Positions 5,060 to 14,149 of a stretch of DNA of 64,000 nucleotides are shown here, one piece after another. The position numbers and the translations under genes are program-made. The DNA lies in the NCBI GenBank assembly GCA_036488085.1, contig DASXHZ010000102.1, positions 1 through 64,000 on the forward strand, written 5' to 3'. Every line of letters begins with the position of its first letter. Position 1 is the first letter of the stretch. The stretch is from DASXHZ01 sp036488085 (lineage in GTDB: Bacteria; Acidobacteriota; Thermoanaerobaculia; Gp7-AA8). Below the pieces are notes generated by a model, which saw only the letters and a program-made list of their open reading frames with translations, searched no databases and was not told the origin of the DNA.

Positions 5060-7780
5060 CTACGCCACTTCCGTCGCCGGCTTCCCCGCCGCGAGCAAAT
5101 ACCGTCCCGTGATCGAGCGCGGGTTCGCGGCGACCTCCTCCGGCGTACCGACCGCGACGACCTCCCCGCCGCCGTCGCCGCCCTCGGGGCCGAGGTCGAT
5201 GACGTAGTCGGCGGATTCGATGAGCTGGATGTTGTGCTCGATGACGACGACTGAGTTGCCGCGCTCGATGAGGTCTTTCAACGTCGTGATGAGTTGCTTG
5301 ACGTCCGTCGCGTGGAGGCCGGTGGTTGGCTCGTCGAAGAGGAAGAGGCGGCCCTGCTCGGCGCGGGCGCTTTCGGCGAGGAATGAGGCGAGCTTGAGGC
5401 GCTGGGCCTCGCCGCCGGAGAGTGAGTCGGTCGACTGGCCGAGGCGGAGGTAGCCGAGGCCGACGGAGCGGAGGGCGAGGAGCTTCTTGAGAATGGCGCG
5501 CTTGTCGACGAAGAAGCGCATCGCCTCGTCGACCGTCATTTCGAGGATCTGGTTGACGTCGCGGCCCTTGTACTTGACCTTCATCACCTGCTCGCCGAAG
5601 CGGCGGCCGTTGCACTTCTCGCAGACGACTTCGACGTCGGCGAGGAACTGCATGTCGATCGTCACGGTGCCGGCGCCTTCGCAGACCTCGCAACGGCCGC
5701 CCGCCGTGTTGAACGAGAACATGCCGGGCGTGACGCCGTGGAGCTTCGCGTGCGTGGTCTCGGCCATCAGCTTTCGGATCTCGTCCCACGCCTTGATGTA
5801 GGTCGCGGGATTCGAGCGCGAGCTGCGGCCGATCGGCGACTGATCGACGAACTGCATGTCGTAGATAAAGTTGTGCCCGTCGATCAGGCGCGGGTTCTTC
5901 TGGAACGGCTCGACGAGGCAGTTGCGAATGAGCGTCGACTTGCCGGAGCCGGAGACGCCGGTGATGGCGACCAGCTTCCCGAGCGGGATCGTGACGTCGA
6001 CTCCCTTCAGATTGTGCGTCCGTGCATTGGTGATCTTGAGTGAGCCGGCGTCGGTACGGCGGTCGCGCTCGTACTCTTCGCCCGCGCCGACGTCGACGAC
6101 GCGTGGCGCGCCGGTGTAGATGAGCCGCCCGCCGTATTCGCCGGCGCCGGGCCCGAGCTCGAGGGTGTGATCGGCGCCGGCGATGATGGTCGGATCGTGC
6201 TCGACGACGATCACCGTGTTCCCGGCGTTGCGCAGCCGGCGCAAGACAGCCAGCAGCCGCTCGCTGTCACGCGCGTGGAGGCCGACGGTCGGCTCGTCGA
6301 TGACGTACATCGTCTCGGTGAGCGAGCTGCCAAGGGCGGCGGCTAGATTGATGCGCTGGGACTCGCCGCCGGAGAGCGTGCGCGTCTGGCGGTCGAGCGT
6401 CAGGTAGGAGAGGCCGACCTCGTCGAGGTAGACGAGGCGGTTGACGATCTCGCGGCGGAGATGGCCGGCGATCGCCTCCTCCTGCTTCGAGAGCGGGAGG
6501 TACTCCCAGAACTTGCGCGCCGTCTTCACGTCCATCGCGAAGAGGTCGCCGATGGCGAGGTCGCGGAACTTCACGTACGACGCGGCGCTCTTGAGGCGCG
6601 AGCCGTGGCACTGCGGGCACGGCTCGTAGCTGCGGTACTTCGCGAGCTTCACCCGGACGTGGATCTTGTACTTTTTCGTCTCGAGCCAGTCGAAGAAGCC
6701 CTTGATGCCGTACCACTTCGCGCGGCCGCTGTAGAGGAGGTCCCACTCGCGCTGCGTCAGGTCGTTGATCGGGACGTCGAGGCGCAGGTTGTACTTCTTC
6801 GCCGCTTTCTCGAGGTCCTCGTAGCAGTCCTCGTAGCCGGCGGAGTTCCACGGCGCGATCGGCTTCTCGTCGAGCCGCAGATCGCGGTTCGGGATGACCT
6901 TCTCCATGTCGATGCCGATGATCCGGCCGTAACCCTGGCAGGTCGTGCACGCGCCGAGCGGCGAGTTGAACGAGAAGAGGTGCGGCACCGGCTCGATGAA
7001 CTCGGTCCCGCACTTGTTGCACGCGAAGCGCGAGGTGAAGCGGTGCGAGACCCAAATGCCATCCGCATCTTCGAGGATGTTGACGTTGCCCTTCGAGATC
7101 TCGAACGCCTGCTCGATCGCCTCCGTGATCTGCGACCCGCGCTCCGGATCGATCTTCAGGCGCGTGATGACGATCTCCACCGCCGAGGCCCGAGACCCGA
7201 GGCCCGAGGCCTCTTCCTTCAGGTCGCGCACTTCGCCGTCGATCCAGGCGCGGTAGTAGCCGGCCTTAATGAGCTGCGTGAGCACCTCGCCACGGTTCTC
7301 CGCTTCGAAGAACACCGGCGCGAGGACGACGGCGCGCTTGCCGGCAAGCGACGCGACGACCTCGCTGGTGATCGACTCCGGCGAGTCCTTCCGGACGATC
7401 GCGCCGCAGTCGGGGCACTTCGTCTCGCCGCAGTAGGTCATGAAGAGGCGGATGTGGTCCGCGAGCTCGGTGGCGGTCGCAACGGTGGAACGGGCGTTCT
7501 TGACGGAGTTTTTCTGCTCGATGGAGATGGCCGGGAGGATGCCTTCGATCTCGTCGACTTCCGGCCGGTCGATCCGCTCCAGGAACTGCCGCACGTAGGT
7601 CGACATCGACTCGACGAACCGCCGCTGCCCCTCGGCATACAAGGTATTGAACGCCAGCGACGACTTGCCCGAACCGCTCGGCCCGCTGATCACCGTCAGC
7701 TGGCGCTGCGGGATCTCGACCGAGACGTTCTTGAGGTTGTGGGTGCGTGCCCCTCGTATGGAGATGGTTCGGGACGGCAT
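5060..7780 (-). CDS. uvrA: UvrA, excinuclease ABC subunit A
   Basis: UvrA is the DNA-damage recognition ATPase of nucleotide excision repair; it loads UvrB onto lesions. This copy has 906 residues, slightly shorter than the usual 940 or so. It shows the duplicated ABC architecture: Walker A GPSGSGKS at 33-40, a zinc site with CPDCG near 122-126, further CxxC pairs (CNKCG, CTTCQ), signature LSGGESQR, a second Walker A GVSGSGKST, the zinc knuckle CEVCEGAG/CEKCNG and the second signature LSGGEAQR, with DEPT Walker B motifs. The start at 7780 is right before the N-terminal strand R-T-I-S-I-R-G-A. The gene is divergent from the membrane gene at 7857, with repeated motifs between them. No uvrB or uvrC is nearby. 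Confidence 0.95.
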   Translation of the reverse strand: MPSRTISIRGARTHNLKNVSVEIPQRQLTVISGPSGSGKSSLAFNTLYAEGQRRFVESMSTYVRQFLERIDRPEVDEIEGILPAISIEQKNSVKNARSTVATATELADHIRLFMTYCGETKCPDCGAIVRKDSPESITSEVVASLAGKRAVVLAPVFFEAENRGEVLTQLIKAGYYRAWIDGEVRDLKEEASGLGSRASAVEIVITRLKIDPERGSQITEAIEQAFEISKGNVNILEDADGIWVSHRFTSRFACNKCGTEFIEPVPHLFSFNSPLGACTTCQGYGRIIGIDMEKVIPNRDLRLDEKPIAPWNSAGYEDCYEDLEKAAKKYNLRLDVPINDLTQREWDLLYSGRAKWYGIKGFFDWLETKKYKIHVRVKLAKYRSYEPCPQCHGSRLKSAASYVKFRDLAIGDLFAMDVKTARKFWEYLPLSKQEEAIAGHLRREIVNRLVYLDEVGLSYLTLDRQTRTLSGGESQRINLAAALGSSLTETMYVIDEPTVGLHARDSERLLAVLRRLRNAGNTVIVVEHDPTIIAGADHTLELGPGAGEYGGRLIYTGAPRVVDVGAGEEYERDRRTDAGSLKITNARTHNLKGVDVTIPLGKLVAITGVSGSGKSTLIRNCLVEPFQKNPRLIDGHNFIYDMQFVDQSPIGRSSRSNPATYIKAWDEIRKLMAETTHAKLHGVTPGMFSFNTAGGRCEVCEGAGTVTIDMQFLADVEVVCEKCNGRRFGEQVMKVKYKGRDVNQILEMTVDEAMRFFVDKRAILKKLLALRSVGLGYLRLGQSTDSLSGGEAQRLKLASFLAESARAEQGRLFLFDEPTTGLHATDVKQLITTLKDLIERGNSVVVIEHNIQLIESADYVIDLGPEGGDGGGEVVAVGTPEEVAANPRSITGRYLLAAGKPATEVA

Positions 7781-7807
7781 AACGCATCTACAACGTACCG
7801 TCGATAG

Positions 7808-7839
7808 CCGATCTTCCGATCGGACAACCGATCTTCCGA
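7808..7839. promoter_or_regulatory. Paired 12-base direct repeats in the uvrA/7857 divergent region
   Basis: CCGATCTTCCGA occurs at 7808-7819 and again at 7828-7839, a spacing of 20 bases or about two helical turns. A short palindrome, TCCGATCGGA (7816-7825), overlaps the first copy. The 76-base gap is the only space for promoters of both uvrA and the membrane gene, so these may be regulator sites. They do not resemble an E. coli LexA box. Confidence 0.4.
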
Positions 7840-7856
7840 CACCGTAAGCTGTTGCC

Positions 7857-9038
7857 GTGAGGATCTCGCTGGCGGTGGCGCTGCTGTTCGGTGCCGCCTT
7901 CGCCCTGCTGACGCCGCCATTTCAGGTGCCGGACGAAGTCGGCCACTACTACCGCGCCTGCGCCATCGCTCACGGCGGGTTCTGGCCGCCGGTGCTCAAC
8001 GGCCACGGCTACACGGCGGTCCCGATCGGCAGCCGCGAGCTCGTCTCCGACCACGATGTCCCGTTCGTGCCGGAGTTGGCGTACGTGAAGTACCCGATCG
8101 TCTTCTCGCCGCTTCCGTTCCTTCCGCAGGCGCTCGGATGCGCCATCGGCGACGCGCTCCACCTCCGGCCGCTCGTCACGTTCTACCTCGCGCGGCTGAT
8201 GAATCTCGTCTGCGCGCTGGCGATGGTGCTGCTGGCGGCGCGCATCGCCGCCCCCTGGCTGGTGATCGCGCCGGCGCTCCTGCCGATGTCGCTCTTCCTC
8301 TTCGGATCGTTCTCGCCGGACGCGCTGACGATCGCGATGACGTTCCTCGCGACGACGCTCGCGCTGGCCGGGTCACCGTGGGTGATCGCCGCGGCGGCCG
8401 CGCTCGCACTCTGCAAGCCCGGATATCTGCTCGTCCCGTTGCTGGTGTTCGCAACGCGGCGCCGGATCGGCGCGACCATCGGGGCGACTGTGGTCGCGGT
8501 CATCGCCGCGGGCGCGTTCGTCTCGACGCTCTTCATCAAGACGAAGTGGGCGTTTCTCAGGCCCGGCGTCGACGATCGGGCGCAGCTCCGCTTCGCGTTT
8601 CATCATCCGAATCGGGCCGGAAGCGCGCTTGCCGCGGACCTCGTCCGTCACGGCGTCGATCGCCTCGAACAGCTCGTCGGGCGCCTCGGCCTCCTGACGA
8701 TTCCGATCCCGACGATCTCGGTGTTTCTGGCTCTCTTGCTCCTAGTCGCTGTGGCGCTTTTCGCCGCTCCCCGGGTATCGACGTCGCAACGCGTTCTCGC
8801 CGCGATCATCGCGGTCGCCACGATCGGCGCGGTCGAGCTCTCGCAGTACATCTCGTGGACGGCGGTCGGTGCGAAGGAGGTCGAAGGGGTCCAGGGGCGA
8901 TACTTCATCCCGATCGTGCCGCTGCTGCTTCTGGCGATCTCCCGTCCGAACGAACGCCCCCGCTGGCCGGCGTTCGTCGTGCCGGTCGTGATGACGTTCG
9001 TGAACGCGACCGCGCTCTGGGCGGTGTACCGCGCATGA
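7857..9038 (+). CDS. Polytopic membrane protein, DUF2142-like
   Basis: This is a 393-residue integral membrane protein starting at GTG 7857, with about nine hydrophobic segments. The N-terminal loop after the first helix carries P-D-E-V-G-H-Y-Y-R-A, and further on K-Y-P-I-V-F-S-P-L-P-F-L-P-Q-A-L-G. Both match the DUF2142 family of putative membrane proteins, which have a glycosyltransferase-C-like layout (an acidic residue in the first extracytoplasmic loop). The substrate is unknown. Its TGA overlaps the ATG of the next gene (ATGA), so the two are translationally coupled. The family assignment is fairly secure; any enzymatic role is inference. Confidence 0.75.
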   Translation: MRISLAVALLFGAAFALLTPPFQVPDEVGHYYRACAIAHGGFWPPVLNGHGYTAVPIGSRELVSDHDVPFVPELAYVKYPIVFSPLPFLPQALGCAIGDALHLRPLVTFYLARLMNLVCALAMVLLAARIAAPWLVIAPALLPMSLFLFGSFSPDALTIAMTFLATTLALAGSPWVIAAAAALALCKPGYLLVPLLVFATRRRIGATIGATVVAVIAAGAFVSTLFIKTKWAFLRPGVDDRAQLRFAFHHPNRAGSALAADLVRHGVDRLEQLVGRLGLLTIPIPTISVFLALLLLVAVALFAAPRVSTSQRVLAAIIAVATIGAVELSQYISWTAVGAKEVEGVQGRYFIPIVPLLLLAISRPNERPRWPAFVVPVVMTFVNATALWAVYRA

Positions 9039-10297
9039 AGAGAGCCGCCGTTCTCTTCGTCGTGCTGGCGGCCGCGTCGCTCGCTCCGATCTGGAGCAAC
9101 GACTACTTCTGGCACAGCGCCGCCGGGTCGTGGATCGTGGCGCACCACGCGCTCGCCGCGACCGATCCTCTCGCCGTCGCGAGCAGTCATGAGCGATGGA
9201 TCGATGGCGAATGGCTCTTCCAGGTCGCAGCCGCCTTGGTCGAGAACGCGGCTGGCCTCACTGCGATCAGCATCGTGCGGGCGCTGGCAATCGCACTCTT
9301 CTTCGCCTGGATCTTCGTGCGCCTGACGCGAACGGTGACTCCGTTCACCGCCGCATGCGTGACCTTCTTCGCCTGGTACGGAGCGCTGCCGTGGCTCCGC
9401 GAGCGCCCGGCCGCGATCGCGGCGATGCTGATCGCGCTCGTGATCGCGATACCGCGTAACTATTACGTCGTCATTATCGCAGCTATTTTGCTGATCAATA
9501 TTCATCCATCAGCGCTGCTGGTCCCCGTGCTGGTCGCGCTGGTCGGTCGCCGCATCGGGCCGGTTGTGGCGTCAGCTGCGGCGCTGCTCGTGAGCCCGTA
9601 CGGCCTCGCGGCGATCACGAATCCGTTCCACGTCGCGCGGATCGCGTCGCTACCAATCTTTGCGAACGAAGAGTGGGCGCCGACTTCGCTCAACGAGTTC
9701 CGCCTGTTCGCCGTCGCGCTGATCGCGGTCGTGCTGATCGTCGCGTTCAGCCCGCGACGCAAGGAGTCGATCGCGCTGGCGTTCATCACGCTGCTCGCGT
9801 TGCGGTTCGCGCGCAATCAGACGATCTTTTACTGCGCTGCGCCGATCCTCCTGGAGCCGCACCTCCGCTCGATCCCCGATCGCTTCCGCAAACTCTTCAT
9901 CATTCCGGTCGCGATCACCGCCGCCGCGATCATCGCCACCTCTCCGTTCCGCATTGGCGTCGATGCCGCGAAGTTCCCGCTGCATGCGACCGCCCGCGTC
10001 CGCGAGCTGCACGTCCCCGGAAACATCTTCAGCAGCTACGCGATGGGTGGCTTCCTCGAATGGGCGTTCCTCCCCGAGCGTCGCGTCCTGACCGACGGCC
10101 GCAACGAACTCTTCGTGGAGTACCAGCAGCGCATGCTCGCCGCTCGCCGAAGTCCCGAGGCTTGGCGCCAGTTCCTGAACGACTATGGCGTCGGCGTCGC
10201 GTACGTCGACTCATCGTGGAAGCCGTACTTCCCCCCGAACGAATGGACCCCCGTCGCCGCCGACCGCGCGGCCGTCGTCCTCGCCCGGCGACGATAA
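9035..10297 (+). CDS. Polytopic membrane protein (paralogue of 21574-23004)
   Basis: This 420-residue protein starts at ATG 9035, overlapping the previous stop by four bases. It has about ten membrane helices and a soluble C-terminal domain. Marker segments are D-Y-F-W-H in the first loop, W-I-D-G-E-W-L-F-Q-V, I-N-I-H-P-S-A-L-L and, after the last helix, P-E-R-R-V-L-T-D-G-R-N-E-L. All recur in the same order in the protein encoded at 21574-23004, so the two are paralogues. The layout resembles GT-C membrane glycosyltransferases, with acidic residues in the first periplasmic loop. I cannot name a substrate. Coupling to the DUF2142-like gene suggests joint action on an envelope polymer. Confidence 0.75.
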   Translation: MKRAAVLFVVLAAASLAPIWSNDYFWHSAAGSWIVAHHALAATDPLAVASSHERWIDGEWLFQVAAALVENAAGLTAISIVRALAIALFFAWIFVRLTRTVTPFTAACVTFFAWYGALPWLRERPAAIAAMLIALVIAIPRNYYVVIIAAILLINIHPSALLVPVLVALVGRRIGPVVASAAALLVSPYGLAAITNPFHVARIASLPIFANEEWAPTSLNEFRLFAVALIAVVLIVAFSPRRKESIALAFITLLALRFARNQTIFYCAAPILLEPHLRSIPDRFRKLFIIPVAITAAAIIATSPFRIGVDAAKFPLHATARVRELHVPGNIFSSYAMGGFLEWAFLPERRVLTDGRNELFVEYQQRMLAARRSPEAWRQFLNDYGVGVAYVDSSWKPYFPPNEWTPVAADRAAVVLARRR

Positions 10298-10329
10298 GAA
10301 ATGTCTCGTGCAGGGTGCGGGCTCCTACA

Positions 10330-11316
10330 TCAAATCCGGATCCCGTGCCTCGCGTAGAAGTTGAAATCGCCGAGGCGGGTGCGGAGGCGTTCGACGACGT
10401 CGGGGGGGAGGCGGGACTCCGCGGCGGCCACGTTCATCTCCACCTGGCGTGCGTTGCGTGAGCCGGGGATCGTTGCGGAGACGGCGTCGTCGGAGAGGAC
10501 GAACTGCAGCGCGGCGTCGGTGAGCGTTTTCGCGGCGCCGCCGACGACCGATCGGATCTCGTCGACGCGCGGACTCACTTCCTCCAGCCGTTTCGCGGTG
10601 AGGAAGTTCTGCCGGACGTCGTCGCCCGCGAACGTCGAGTCGGGGCGGAACTTGCCGGTGAGCAGTCCGGAGGCGAGCGGGACGCGCGCCACGATGCCGT
10701 AGCCCTTCTGCTTCGCGAGCGGGAAGAGCGAGAACGCCGGCTCCTGATTCAGCGCGTTGTAGAGCACCTGCAGCGAGTTGCCCCAGCCGCGGTTGATGAT
10801 CTCGATCCCTTCGTCGACCGTCGAGATCGAGACGCCCCAGTAACGGATCTTGCCGATCTCCTGGAGGCGCGCCATCGCCTCCTGGATCTCCTCGGTTTGC
10901 AACTGTTGCAGCGTCGGGTTGTGCGCCTGATAGAGGTCGATGTAGTCGGTGCGGAGGCGCTTCAGCGATCCGTCGACGGCGTGGAAGATGTGCTCGCGCG
11001 AGAAGTCCTTCCTCAGCGAGCCGTCGCCCATCCGCATGACGCCGACCTTCGTCGCGATGACGACGCTCTGCCGTTGCCGCGACAGCACGATGCCGAGGAG
11101 CGACTCGCTGCGGCCGAAGCCGTAGCTGTCGGCGGTGTCGAAGAAGTTCACGCCGAGGTCGCGCGCACGGCGGATCGCGGCGAGCGACTCGTCGTCGTTC
11201 GTGCGGCCCCACCCGAGCGGCGTCCCCGACGCCTCCGCCGCGCCGCCGATCGCCCAAGCGCCGAAGCCGATCTCGCTGATCCGGATGCCGGTGTTGCCGA
11301 GAGTGCGGTACTGCAT
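10330..11316 (-). CDS. Aldo/keto reductase
   Basis: This 328-residue NADPH-dependent oxidoreductase has the TIM-barrel AKR fold. Catalytic tetrad candidates are visible: Asp and Tyr in D-T-A-D-S-Y-G-F-G-R-S-E, Lys in V-V-I-A-T-K-V-G and His in Y-Q-A-H-N-P. The C-terminal I-P-G-S-R-N-A-R-Q-V-E-M-N part binds the cofactor phosphate. Family members reduce varied aldehydes and ketones, and the substrate cannot be read from sequence. It follows serA on the same strand but is separated from it by the palindromic element 11343-11434, so it may be transcribed alone. Confidence 0.9.
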   Translation of the reverse strand: MQYRTLGNTGIRISEIGFGAWAIGGAAEASGTPLGWGRTNDDESLAAIRRARDLGVNFFDTADSYGFGRSESLLGIVLSRQRQSVVIATKVGVMRMGDGSLRKDFSREHIFHAVDGSLKRLRTDYIDLYQAHNPTLQQLQTEEIQEAMARLQEIGKIRYWGVSISTVDEGIEIINRGWGNSLQVLYNALNQEPAFSLFPLAKQKGYGIVARVPLASGLLTGKFRPDSTFAGDDVRQNFLTAKRLEEVSPRVDEIRSVVGGAAKTLTDAALQFVLSDDAVSATIPGSRNARQVEMNVAAAESRLPPDVVERLRTRLGDFNFYARHGIRI

Positions 11317-11342
11317 ACATCAGTAGCATAGCGGCATAGGAG

Positions 11343-11434
11343 GTTGGAGCGGCGGACGCCCTCGTCCGCCCTTGGGCGCGGCGATAGCCGCGCTGACGCG
11401 CGGCCGGGCGCACGAGGGCGTGCGCCCCTCCAAC
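11343..11434. repeat. REP-like double hairpin downstream of serA
   Basis: Two strong hairpins are flanked by GTTGGAG/CTCCAAC outer arms. The first is the 20-base palindrome GGCGGACGCCCTCGTCCGCC (11351-11370). The second is GGGCGCACG-AGGG-CGTGCGCCC (11406-11427). The element abuts the serA stop codon. The 20-base palindrome is identical to one inside the membrane-protein gene at 22531-22550. Confidence 0.85.
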
Positions 11435-13011
11435 TACAGGCGCACCTGCCGTACGTCTTCCATCGCGCGCAGCGTGCGGAGGGCGTGGAGCATGTCGGGG
11501 TTCAGGGGGGAGTCGACCGTGATGACGGCGAGGGCCTTTCCCTGGGCGGCGTTGCGGGCGAGGTTGTACTCGGCGATGTTGACTTCGAAGTCGCCGAGGA
11601 GCGTGCCGACCTTGCCGACCACGCCGGGGACGTCTTTGTTGACGGCGTAGAGGAGGTTGCCCTCCGGCGTGAATTCAACACGGAAATTGTTCACGGAAAC
11701 GATGCGCTGATTCTTTTCGTGGAAAACAGTCCCTGAAACGCACATCTCCTCGCGCTCGGTCGACGCGCGGAACGTGATCAGGTTCGAGTAGTCGCGTGGT
11801 ACGGGATGAATCGTCGTCGAGATCGCAATGCCGCGCTGCTCGGCACTCTGCTCGGCGTTCACGTAGTTGATGTTCGCGAGGTGCGGCGTCAGGAGGCCCT
11901 TGAGGGCGGCGACCGAGATGATCTTCTGGAGATGCTCGTCGACGCCCCACAGCTCCACCGCGGCGCGGATGACCGGACCGTTGATGATCTGCGCCGCGAA
12001 GAGGCCGAGCTTCTCGGCGAGCCGGATGAGCGGCGCGGCGTCGGCATCCGCGAGCCCTTCGAATGGGAGGTTCACGGCGCTGACGAAGATCGAGCCGCGC
12101 AGCGCTTCCACCACCATCTCGCTCGTCTGCACCGCGACGCGGTCCTGCGCCTCGATCGTGTTCGCGCCGATGTGCGGCGAGAGGACGATGTTCTTCGCGT
12201 TGAGGAGCGGGTGGTCCTTTCCCGGTGGCTCGCTGGTGTAGACGTCGATCGCCGCGCCGGCCACCTTGCCGCTGTTCAGCGCGTCCGCCAGCGCCTGCTC
12301 CTCGTAGATGCCGCCGCGCGCGATGTTGAGGACGACCACGCCGTCCTTCATCTTCGCGAACTCGGCTGGCGTGATCATGCCGCGCGTCTCGTCGGTGAGC
12401 GGCGTGTGCACGGTGATGAAGTCCGCCTGCGCCAGGAGCTGGTCGAGCGTGACTTTCTCCGCCGCGACGCGCTCGAACACCGAGTCGCTGATGTACGGGT
12501 CGTAGGCGATGACGCGCATCCCGAACGCCTTCGCGCGAACCGTGAGGCGCGTGCCGATGCGGCCGAGACCGATGATGCCGAGGGTCTTGCCGTTCAGTTC
12601 GACGCCCATGAACTTCGAGCGCACCCACTCGCCGCGCATCACGCTCGCATGCGCCTCGGGGATGTTGCGGCAGAGCGCCAGCATCATCGCCATGGTGTGC
12701 TCGGTGGCCGACATGATGTTCGCCGTCGGCGCGTTGATGACGAGGATCCCACGCGCGGTGCAGGCGTCGACGTCGACGTTGTCGAGCCCCACGCCGGCGC
12801 GTCCGACGATCCTCAGCCGGTTGCCCGCATTCACGAGCTCCTCGGTCACCGCCGTTCCGCTCCGCGTGATCAGCGCGTCGCTCTGCGCCACTTCGCGCAG
12901 CAGCTCTTCGCCCTTGAGGCCGGGGCGGTAGTCGAGATCGACATCACTCGCGGCGCGAAGAATCGCGAGGCCGGAAGCGGCGATCGAGTCGGTAACGAGA
13001 ACGCGGTGCAT
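11434..13011 (-). CDS. serA: D-3-phosphoglycerate dehydrogenase with ACT domain
   Basis: SerA oxidises 3-phosphoglycerate to 3-phosphohydroxypyruvate with NAD, the first step of the phosphorylated serine pathway. This 525-residue copy is the long form: a catalytic domain split around a Rossmann fold (G-L-G-R-I-G near 148), the conserved Arg in N-I-A-R-G-G, catalytic His in L-S-P-H-I-G-A-N-T, an intervening allosteric-substrate-binding domain (about 315-450) and a C-terminal ACT domain (about 455-525) that usually mediates serine feedback. It is the last gene of the minus-strand cluster with the aminotransferase and SerB-like phosphatase. A 58-base palindrome separates it from the aminotransferase. 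Confidence 0.95.
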   Translation of the reverse strand: MHRVLVTDSIAASGLAILRAASDVDLDYRPGLKGEELLREVAQSDALITRSGTAVTEELVNAGNRLRIVGRAGVGLDNVDVDACTARGILVINAPTANIMSATEHTMAMMLALCRNIPEAHASVMRGEWVRSKFMGVELNGKTLGIIGLGRIGTRLTVRAKAFGMRVIAYDPYISDSVFERVAAEKVTLDQLLAQADFITVHTPLTDETRGMITPAEFAKMKDGVVVLNIARGGIYEEQALADALNSGKVAGAAIDVYTSEPPGKDHPLLNAKNIVLSPHIGANTIEAQDRVAVQTSEMVVEALRGSIFVSAVNLPFEGLADADAAPLIRLAEKLGLFAAQIINGPVIRAAVELWGVDEHLQKIISVAALKGLLTPHLANINYVNAEQSAEQRGIAISTTIHPVPRDYSNLITFRASTEREEMCVSGTVFHEKNQRIVSVNNFRVEFTPEGNLLYAVNKDVPGVVGKVGTLLGDFEVNIAEYNLARNAAQGKALAVITVDSPLNPDMLHALRTLRAMEDVRQVRL

Positions 13012-13032
13012 AGTTTTCGAGTCTATCCGAGC

Positions 13033-13091
13033 TGTGTGTGGGGCCGGCTCTCAGCCGGCCCTGGGTCGGCTAAGAGCCAACCCCACACACA
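13033..13091. repeat. Nested palindrome overlapping the aminotransferase 3' end
   Basis: TGTGTGTGGGG (13033-13043) pairs with CCCCACACACA (13081-13091). Inside are two more hairpins: GGCCGGCT/AGCCGGCC (42-49 and 53-60) and GGTCGGCT/AGCCAACC (64-71 and 75-82). The aminotransferase stop codon (13070-13072) and its last six codons lie within the element. It could attenuate transcription into serA or stabilise the upstream mRNA. Confidence 0.8.
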
Positions 13092-14149
13092 TTCTCCAGC
13101 ACGTCGAGCATGCTGTTGAGGTCCTCCAGCGAAATGTCGCCCATGTGGCCGATCCGGAACGTCCGGTCCTTCCACTCGCCGTACCCGCCGCCGAGCGTGT
13201 AGCCGCGGTTCTTCATCTCGGCGCGGATGGCGTCCGGCGGCTTCACCGGCTCGAGCGCGCTGACGGTGGGGGAGGCGTGCGCGCGATCGCCGGCGAGCTT
13301 CGCGTAGCGCGAGGTCCGTTCGATCGTGGTGTCGCGCATGGCGCGGTGGCGTTCGAAACGCTTCTCGAGCCCCTCGCCGCGTACGATGTCGTCGAGCTGC
13401 TTCGCGAGCGCGTAGAAGTGCGGGATGGACGGCGTCGACGGCACGCTGTCTTCGTCCGCCTTCGACTTGTAGTTGACGAAGTCGAAGTAGAGGCCGCGGT
13501 ACGGATGCTTCTTCGCCCGTTCGATGGCGCGGCCGGAGACGGCGACCACCGTGATCCCCGGCGGCAGCGCCAGCCCTTTCTGCACGGACGCCAGGCAGAC
13601 GTCGAGCCCCCACGCGTCGAAACGGACGGGAATGCCGCCGAGGGATGAGACGGCGTCGACGAGGACGAGAGACTCCGGAGACTCCTCGTGGACGACGCGC
13701 GCGAGCGCCTCGATGTCGTTCGTCACACCGGTCGAGGTCTCGTTGTGGGTCAGCGTGACCGCGTCGTATTGAACGCGCCGGCCGGAGAGATGATCCGCCA
13801 GCGCTTCGGGATCGACCGCGTGCCCCCAGCCGGCGTCGAGCCGGTCGACCTCGTAGCCGAGCGACTGCGCGATCGCGAGCCACCGCTCCGAGAACGCGCC
13901 GCAGGTCGTGACGAGCACGCGCCGGGTGACGCAGTTCTCGAGCGCCGCCTGCATGACGCCGGTCCCCGAGGCCGTGATGACGAACGCGTCGCCGGCGGTC
14001 TCGAACAGCGTCTTCAGGTCGCGGCGGATGCCGCCGAACAGCTCGCGGAACTCCGGCGAGCGATGGCCGATCATCGGCCGTGTCATCTCCTGGAGAATCG
14101 CGGGGCGCACCCAGGTCGGGCCCGGAATGAAGAACTTGCACTCGCTCAT
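13070..14149 (-). CDS. Class V aminotransferase (serine/phosphoserine-type)
   Basis: This 359-residue PLP enzyme belongs to the alanine-glyoxylate/serine-pyruvate aminotransferase branch of class V. It shows the N-terminal F-I-P-G-P-T and the R-P-M-I-G-H-R-S-P-E-F substrate segment, T-A-S-G-T-G-V-M-Q-A for cofactor phosphate, L-V-D-A-V-S-S-L-G-G with the PLP-binding Asp, and S-V-Q-K-G-L-A with the Schiff-base Lys. Its start overlaps the serB-like stop by four bases, and serA follows. This placement implies that it does the SerC step (phosphohydroxypyruvate to phosphoserine), although its sequence is of the AGXT type. The last residues V-C-G-V-G-S come from a palindromic repeat. Confidence 0.88.
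   Translation of the reverse strand: MSECKFFIPGPTWVRPAILQEMTRPMIGHRSPEFRELFGGIRRDLKTLFETAGDAFVITASGTGVMQAALENCVTRRVLVTTCGAFSERWLAIAQSLGYEVDRLDAGWGHAVDPEALADHLSGRRVQYDAVTLTHNETSTGVTNDIEALARVVHEESPESLVLVDAVSSLGGIPVRFDAWGLDVCLASVQKGLALPPGITVVAVSGRAIERAKKHPYRGLYFDFVNYKSKADEDSVPSTPSIPHFYALAKQLDDIVRGEGLEKRFERHRAMRDTTIERTSRYAKLAGDRAHASPTVSALEPVKPPDAIRAEMKNRGYTLGGGYGEWKDRTFRIGHMGDISLEDLNSMLDVLENVCGVGS

Noticed and set aside
6461..7807. 448-residue frame on the plus strand opposite uvrA
   Set aside because: It mirrors the uvrA codons in GC-rich DNA, has biased Arg/Asp/Leu composition and no domain, and uvrA is unmistakable.
11806..13119. 437-residue frame opposite serA
   Set aside because: Antisense shadow of a highly conserved gene; no signal, no domain, unnatural composition.
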